Origin: Dendrocalamus latiflorus
Lineage: Eukaryota > Streptophyta > Magnoliopsida > Poales > Poaceae
NCBI GenBank assembly: GCA_017311315.1
Contig: CM029617.1
Span: 16,146,620-16,210,619, forward strand
Length of the DNA: 64,000 nucleotides
Direction of reading: 5' to 3'
Shown: positions 57,707-64,000 of the stretch, piece after piece
Position numbering within the stretch: the stretch's first letter is position 1
Layout: every line of letters starts with the position of its first letter
Translations under genes and position numbers: made by a program
Notes under the pieces: model-generated
What the model was told of the DNA's origin: nothing
Seen by the model: the letters and a program-made list of their open reading frames with translations, nothing else
Databases searched by the model: none

Positions 57707-60369
57707 ATGGCTGACATTCAAGAAATATTCGTGTTTTATGGGAGTGGTCTCGTACGTGATGGGCCATATGGGGCGGACCTGTCAAATTGCGAGCAAACCG
57801 TGATCCGGGCACCCGGTCTGAACGCCATGAGCTTGTCTGAGCTACGGAGGTGTGTCCGTTCAGCGTTCGATCGACACACCGCAAGGAAGAAGTTACAGAT
57901 CGAGGCAGTCTATGCCTCAATGGTGGGTGATGGAAGGGGGAGCATATGGCAACTTCTGAAGGTGACCAATGACGCCTCATGGGCGAACTATATGGAGGTC
58001 GTGTGTAACCCTGATGCTGCGATATATGGCAGGCCAATGGTGTATGTCGAGTTCGTGGAGAGGGCAGAATCATCAGCCATGGTTGGTTCAGATGCCGCTG
58101 GTGGAGATGTAGTGCCTAGGTTCATCTCCGGCGGTCATGAAGACGCTTCTACGGGAGAACATGTGGGCGAGGAAGTGGGTGATGAAAACGTCAGGAGGCG
58201 TGCGGAGAATTTCCAGCCCAACGAAGGTGCGGACGAGAGGTGGTGGGCCGCCCGTATTGACTGTCATGAGTACCTTGGGGACCAGGTGGAAGAAGTGGGC
58301 AGGGAGGAGGATGAGGAGGTGGAAACAGGCAGTTCTGGAGAGGACGAGGATGGCGAAGCTGCAACTGGAGGGGTGGTAGGTCGTGTTGTGACCACGGATG
58401 GTGCGTACGTGTCGTCCAGACTGGACGACAACGCAGCGGCAGCCCTAGTTCTGCCACATGCGGAGGAGGAAGAATGGGGGTTCAGCGAGGGCGCACTCAT
58501 TTTGGGGCAGTGCTTCCGTAACAAGAGTACTGTCCAGCAGGCTATTGCTAGACATGCCATCAACATAAGCCGGACGTATCGGGTCCACAAGTCAAAGCTG
58601 GACACGTACGTTGTGAAGTGTGTCGACGGGTCATGTCCGGGCAAAGTTCGTGCACAACGGTACAAGGGCGTTGGCACGGAGTTCCGGATAACGGTGCTGT
58701 AAGATCACAGTTGCGAGCTTGCGGGGCCAGTACATAGACACCGCAACATGACATCATCGTATGTTGCGGAGCTGGTCACCCACCTCATCCAGGCGGATGT
58801 GTCCATTTCCCCGAAGTTTCTAATGGCAGAAGTAGCGAACATGGCGGGCTTCGAAGTGAGCTACAAGAAGGTATGGCGGGCGAAGCGAAAGGTGATGCAC
58901 CGTATGTATGGGACGTACGACCTGGTCCCAAGAATGCTGCAGCAAATTGTACAATCAAACCCAGGCACGTACATAAATAAGCAGGAGAGGGTTTATCCTA
59001 CGGAGGGCCCGAATTGTTTCATTCTTGACAGAATCTTCTGGGCTTTCCATCAGGCGATACAAGGTTTCAGATGGTGCCGTCCAGTGCTAACCATAGATGG
59101 GATGTTCCTATCCGGCAAGTACAAGGGTACTATCCTCACCGCAGTTGCAGCCGATGCAAATGACCAGTTACTCCCAGTGGCATTTGCAATTGTGGAGAAC
59201 GAAAATACGAATAGCTGATTTTGGTTCCTTGCCAATGTGAAGCAGGCCATAGTGCAAGAACGCCCTGAAGTGTGTGTCATCTCGGACCGCAATGCAGGCT
59301 TGCTGTCTGCATTGCGAACGATGCAGAATGGGACGCAGCCCCCCTTCCAGTGGAGTGATGTGAAGAACCGTTGGTGCATAAGGCATCTTGCAGCGAACTT
59401 CCACAGAAGGTTCCGTAGCAAGGACCTAATGAAGATGTTCAAGAAGCTATGCATGCAGAACCAGAAGCGGAAGTTCGACACCTTGTGGAGGCAGCTCGAT
59501 CAGGAGGCTACCAAGCATGTGCATACAGAAGCAGGGGCTGTGGAGGGGGGCTATACAAGAGTCGGGGTATTCACACAATGGGTTCAGTCCAATGCACCTG
59601 ACTTGGAAATGTGGTCTTTGTTGCACGACACCGGTGGGGCAATGTATGGGATCATGACAACCAACATGTCCGAGGTTTACAATGGTGTCTTGAAGGGCGT
59701 CAGATCCCTGCCGATCACGGCAATCGTGGGCGAGACTTGGAACCGTACCGTCGGGTACTTTGTGAATAGAGCCATGATGGCGAAGAAGCACCTGGATGAA
59801 AACAAGCAATACTCTGAGGTCATGCAGGCCTTCATGGACAGGAAGATGGAGAAGGGTCAATCCCACATTGCTCAGCCCATTGATGGCTTAAGGAGGAAGT
59901 TTGAGGTCCGCCTCAGGCAGAAGTTTGTCATGGGTCATATTAGAGGGGAGCGCAAGCAGGTATGCACGATTGATGAGAAAGCATCTTGCACCTGCAACAA
60001 GCCCCAACTTCTACACAAGCCATGCTCCCATGTGTACGCAGCCTGCGCTGTATGGCACCAGGCGTCGGCACAGTACATCTCCAAGTACTACGATATGCAG
60101 CACTTGTATGCAACTTGGAGTGCAGAGTTCCATTCCTACGGGGTAGACATGCACTACAGGGAATTATGGCCAGGGAGATAAAGTGGGTGCCCAACGATGC
60201 ACTGAAGCATGTCGGTCGTGGAAGATGACAAAGCCGTCACATCCGCAATGACATGGACGACAGCCAGCGAGGGGATCGTGTTCGGCGGCCGAAGTGTAGG
60301 CTATGCAAGACGATTGGCCACTCCCTCAGCCAGTGCCCAAATAGGCCGGCATCAAGCAACGCTCCGTAG
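57707..60369 (+). pseudogene. MURA-type Mutator-like transposase
   Basis: One frame from ATG 57707 covers about 825 codons, broken only by TAA 58700-58702 and TGA 59216-59218 (a tryptophan position in SWFWF). Domains: a PB1-like N-terminus (QEIFVFYGSGLVRDGPYGAD), an acidic linker, the MuDR DNA-binding domain (from about 58478, FSEGALILGQCFRNKSTVQQ), the MULE catalytic domain with D at 59096 (LTIDGMF), D at 59285 (ISDRNAG) and E at 59672 (NMSEVYNG), and a SWIM zinc finger (CTCNKPQLLHKPCSH, about 59990). After a frameshift near 60175 the tail continues in another frame with one TGA (60226) to a CCHC knuckle (CRLCKTIGHSLSQC) and a stop at 60369. All catalytic residues remain; the damage is light, so inactivation is recent. 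Confidence 0.93.
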
Positions 60370-60688
60370 TACCAACCACAATGTTTTCTTGTACCCATTG
60401 TTGCTTCCATGTGTTCTGTGCGTTGCGATGTACCCTGCATTATTCAGGAGGTGTACGCTGCATTGTTGGCTCCATGTATCTATGTCGTGCACATTACCAT
60501 GTTATGTATGTTTTCGTACATTCCATATGTTTCCTTGTCGTGTGTGTCATATTCGTATGCATATTTTATGTATGTTTTGGTACATTCCGTACGTTTCCCT
60601 GTCGTTACATTTGTTGTTAATTATGTTGTCATTTGTTGCACATTGTGTTATAAATTTAGACTCACTTGTTATCCTTCTTTGGTAGGAC
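60370..60688 (+). other. Intergenic part of the Mutator-like element
   Basis: T-rich sequence with recurring TGTATGTTTTSGTACATTCC (two copies, about 60505 and 60570). No gene; it probably holds the transposase 3' end and the promoter of the next gene. Confidence 0.4.
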
Positions 60689-63286
60689 ATGGCGTTCGAG
60701 TTCCTAGACCCCCGTTGAATTGAGCACCACCGATGTCATGCGTGGTCGTCGGGAGACGCACGAGGGCCTCCTTGCTTCGTCCTTAGGGGCCCCCGAGAGA
60801 ACTGGCGTCTCGACCAGCGGTACATCCCACTACTGCGGGACACCGGGCTGCTGCCCATTGCCCGCATGTTGGATCTACCGCATGCGTTCCAGTATGATGC
60901 GCCGCTGCTGTCTGCTCTCGTTGATCGATGGAGGCCGGAGACTCACACCTTCCACTTCCGGTGGGGGGAGATGACGGTTACTCTGCAGGACGTGACGATG
61001 CTTACAGGTCTACCCGTCCGTGGTGCTGCTGTAGTGCCACCCCCAAAGGCAGCAGATTGGAAGGTCCGTCTGGGTCACCGGTTCGGTCATCCGATCCCAA
61101 ACAACGCAGCTGGTGTGCCACATGGATGGCTTCGTCGGTACATGACCTATCCTGCACACGCACATGAGGAGGTGCAGACACACTTCGTTGCGTACCTGCT
61201 ATATCTGTTCGGGTGGGTCTTTTTCCCTAGCACCACTGGAGACTCCGTGCAGCCTAGCTACATACACCTAGCGGAGTCCTTGGCGGATGGCTGGCCTGGT
61301 CAGGTGCCACAGTATAGCTGGGGATCAGCAGTTCTTAGCGCCACATACCGAGGCTTGTGTGACGCCTCGCGGCGTAGCCCGGCTTCAGTTGTGGTCGTGG
61401 GAACACTTCCACGTTGGGAGGCCTTCCTTTGGTCGTGTTGTGCACCCTTATGACCTCAGCCCGCGGTTCTACGGCCTCGGTGGTGGCGACGACCCCGTTG
61501 ATGGGCCCACAATGGATACACGTTGGACACATGGTCAGTTGAGGTGGGCCAGGGACAGACCGAGACGTGCGTACACGGATTTCCACAACAGGTTCGAGAT
61601 TCTGCACGAGGCCGACATAGTCTGGAGGCCATGGACTCCACGGTTCATTTTGGACATAGTCTCAGTGCGGGCAGGATCACAGGTACTGGTTGACGACCTG
61701 CCACTTGGTGTTCTCGCACTGCGTCGAGCCATACAACCCACACCGAGTCATGAGGCAGTTCGGACTGTACCAGCATGTCCCCCCATGCCAGGACGCCCTC
61801 TTGCAAACAGCACCCACCGGTATGTCATTACACCATAAATTTAATTAATGCATTAGTCTGTGCCCCTACTAATTGTGTAATGTCTCAATGAACTTGCACG
61901 CAATCGAGGAGAGGGCGAGCGACAGAAGACTGGAGAGCCACACTGCGACAGTGGACAGACATGTGGCGTGACCAGGCGGATACGATGGTTGTGGATGAGA
62001 CACGACCGAACGACCCCGCGGCGTATAGGACATACCTTGAGTGGTACGCTCCACGCACACGCATTAGGCTTACTGGGGAGCCGCCACATTGTCCACTTGA
62101 GGTCGTTCACGAGGCCGCTATACAGGCAGGTCCAGACTGTCATCTAGCGGCACGGCACGACCAGGCGGTACGAGATTAGTATGTCATTAAGCAGTGCAGG
62201 ATTACGTTTTAACTGACTGTTTGTTTCACTGCAGTTGGACCGGCTGCATCGTATCCAGGAGAGGCACAACAGTCTATACACCGTGCGAGGTCAAATACGG
62301 TTGATCGGTGGGTCACTTCGATGCGCAGCATCTACGATGATGCTAGGGCTGCGATACGGACCTTGAGTTGTGGTCGCCACCGAGATGACGTTGTTGCTCC
62401 ACGCGGTGGTGGACGTGGCCAGGGACCACCACCCCCCTCCGCGCCGCCGTTAGCACCACCATCAGCACGGCCATCGTCGTCGCGTCCTTCGCAGCCCGAG
62501 AGTCGGCCCAACTACGCTCGCTCGGTCTCCACGCGCTTCGGACCGGCGGTTGGACAATTACCAACTATTTGTTCATCCACTCATTTACCATTTATGTCTA
62601 ACCACATGTTCGTCTTGCAGCAATTGCGACAGGATAGCACGTTGCTACGGACATCGTCATCACGGAGGGCGACGGAGGAGCGACCGCGCTCTCCAGGCCG
62701 ACGGAAGCCCACTCCAGAGAGCGACCTTGACTCGCCGCAACAACCAGAGGGGGGATGCCCTCGTTCACCCGTAGTGTGCAGTTGGTTTGGCCAGACCTAT
62801 CAAGGCTTCACATCGCAGGAGTACATGCGTGACTACCCGTCGACATCGTCATTTCGACAGCCACATACCCCGGTATGCACTAACGTACTAAGCTAAACAT
62901 GTCTATTTCAAAGCCATCTAATCGCACTGGCAAAAAATGTAGGTTTACTCGGAGCAACAGGGCCATGAGGTTCACGGTGGGTCATCCGCTTTTTAGAGTA
63001 CCCAGGTAAATGTCTTGTGATATTACTACTCATTATGAACATTTTTTTGTACTTTCCATTGCGTAATTCAGCTGTACCATCTAAGCAGGACGTAGACCCC
63101 TCCTCCGAATGGCTGAGCTCTATTTTTGGCCAGCCATCGCAACTCTCCACAGAGTTGTACCTACCACCGCCTCGGGCGCAGCCCTCGCACTACGATCTTC
63201 GCGATGCACCGCGCTCCCCTAGTAGCTTCACCTTCTCAGAGGATCAGATACGCCATCCGAGGCGGCAGCGACGAGATGATGAATGA
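60689..63286 (+). pseudogene. Plant mobile domain (PMD) gene carried by the element
   Basis: The PMD is a plant-specific domain shared by MAIN/MAIL1-type host proteins and by transposons. The frame starts at ATG 60689 (MAFEFLDP), with a TGA at 60716, and reads WRLDQRYIPLLRDTGLLPIA, FQYDAPLLSALVDRWRPETH and TVTLQDVTMLTGLPVRG. After a frameshift near 61365 come LQLWSWEHFHVGRP, MDTRWTHGQLRWARDR and FEILHEADIVWRPW. Further exons probably start after introns at about 61820-61895 (WTDMWRDQADT, YLEWYAPRTRI), 62175-62233 (LDRLHRIQERHNS, then a Pro/Arg-rich tail), 62872-62940 and 63006-63071, ending RRQRRDDE at 63286. Introns have GTATGT-type donors. Two lesions in the first exon suggest a pseudogene. 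The role in transposition is unknown. Confidence 0.75.
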
Positions 63287-63739
63287 ATTTTTGTAATTGT
63301 GCTGTTGTGACGTCGCATGGTTTGTTGTGTTTCGCATGGCTTATGAAATTATTTGTTCTACAACTAAGGCTTCATTGCAATATGACAAGTATGCACGCAT
63401 GTGGGCACTGTACCTCACAACACGCATTACATTGACATAGATTACCTCTCCAGCGGGAGAACACACGATAACAACCAACACAAGGTACAACATAGCATAA
63501 AATATTACCAACATACACGAGGAGAACCTCCAGCACTACAACTTGACTGTGTGGGGGGGGGCAGCCTCACTCACAAAGACCACAGAATAAGAAGACATCA
63601 GGCAATGACAACACGAAATAACACATACAGTGCACGTACATGAAATGTAGCAAGTAGTACAACCATCAACACACCAACGAACACAACAACTAAAATACAA
63701 CACAACTGTACACCTCGTTGCCTATATGCCAAACGAGCC
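63287..63739. other. Spacer between convergent frames
   Basis: No gene; this region would hold the 3' ends of the mobile-domain gene and of the minus-strand frame that faces it. Confidence 0.4.
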
Positions 63740-64000
63740 TCATGCCACCCAACTGGAGAATTGCTGAGGGGGCCGCCTCGGACGTGGCTGGCCGTCGTGG
63801 TAGTGGCACGCACATATGCAACTAGGGTTCGCGCAGCAACATGTGGGATCATACAAGCTTCCTATGTTCACGACCTCCTCGTTGCCCCTCTCGCGTTGCA
63901 TCTGTTGGCGGAGGTCATTGTTCTCCTCAGTGAGAGTCTCGATTCGGTCCTCCAACTCCAATATTCGATCCCATAATGTATCCACATAACGAACAATATA
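63740..64000 (-). CDS. Partial minus-strand ORF: coiled coil plus cysteine cluster
   Basis: The frame is open to the window edge and ends at a stop at 63740. It reads a leucine/glutamate heptad stretch (DRILELEDRIETLTEENNDL), a basic segment, then a cysteine-rich motif (CCCANPSCICACHYH) and a basic Pro/Arg tail. No ATG was found in the visible part; the start lies to the right. It converges with the mobile-domain gene. A helical dimerisation domain with a small metal-binding cluster is a reasonable reading. The family was not recognised, and an unrelated neighbouring gene is possible. Confidence 0.45.
   Translation of the reverse strand, partial: YIVRYVDTLWDRILELEDRIETLTEENNDLRQQMQRERGNEEVVNIGSLYDPTCCCANPSCICACHYHDGQPRPRRPPQQFSSWVA

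Noticed and set aside
62550..62774. Separate small gene within the mobile-domain gene
   Set aside because: Frame shadow of the Pro/Arg-rich tail exon.

Overview
This is nuclear DNA of a grass (Poaceae). The evidence is spliceosomal introns, a GC-rich first exon in the PDV1 gene, an extreme density of nested LTR retrotransposons and MITEs, and host genes of clear land-plant families. Nothing fixes the species. Only three genes look intact: a class I ubiquitin-conjugating enzyme E2 (24988-27347, +), the plastid-division receptor PDV1 (31371-33234, -) and a short arabinogalactan peptide precursor (53912-56031, -). Everything else is transposon, gene fragment or unassigned spacer.

1-10488: a Ty3/gypsy element that looks like the Tat lineage, called element A. 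In order it has the RNase H/integrase end of pol, a 52/104-bp tandem array, a long antisense ORF with one intron and its own TATA-like box, a 16-unit 65-bp satellite array, and an LTR. A second, partial copy (element B, 8530-10488) keeps the 5' half of the antisense ORF and an LTR but lacks the satellite. Wedged between them is part of another gypsy element (pol C-terminus, LTR, primer-binding site, leader).

10489-24640: a truncated Ty1/copia element (-), gypsy LTR pieces, a CACTA-type terminus, a hairpin MITE, a degenerate giant LTR ending at 20279, and a broken copia RNase H with its polypurine tract and LTR start.

24640-33290: the E2 gene (four coding exons, one MITE in intron 1), spacer with two MITEs, and PDV1.

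33290-46290: a duplicated spacer carrying a complete LTR retrotransposon (34145-39350, target duplication ATGAC) that landed inside a MITE, a solo copia-type LTR (40122-41872), further MITEs, a damaged tRNA-Lys, and a chimeric pseudogene. That pseudogene has protein disulfide isomerase exons with the last exon of a lipid phosphate phosphatase gamma-like gene between them.

46290-52510: a hAT transposon (-) split by a gypsy-like element whose LTR is about 3.3 kb. 53912-56031: the arabinogalactan peptide gene. 56230-64000: a large Mutator-like element with a MURA-type transposase (two nonsense codons, one frameshift), a multi-exon plant-mobile-domain gene, and at the window edge a convergent minus-strand reading frame, a layout that recalls the convergent genes of maize MuDR.

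The candidates for something less described are the antisense gene system and palindrome/TATA array of element A, the mobile-domain Mutator-like element, and the PDI/phosphatase chimera.
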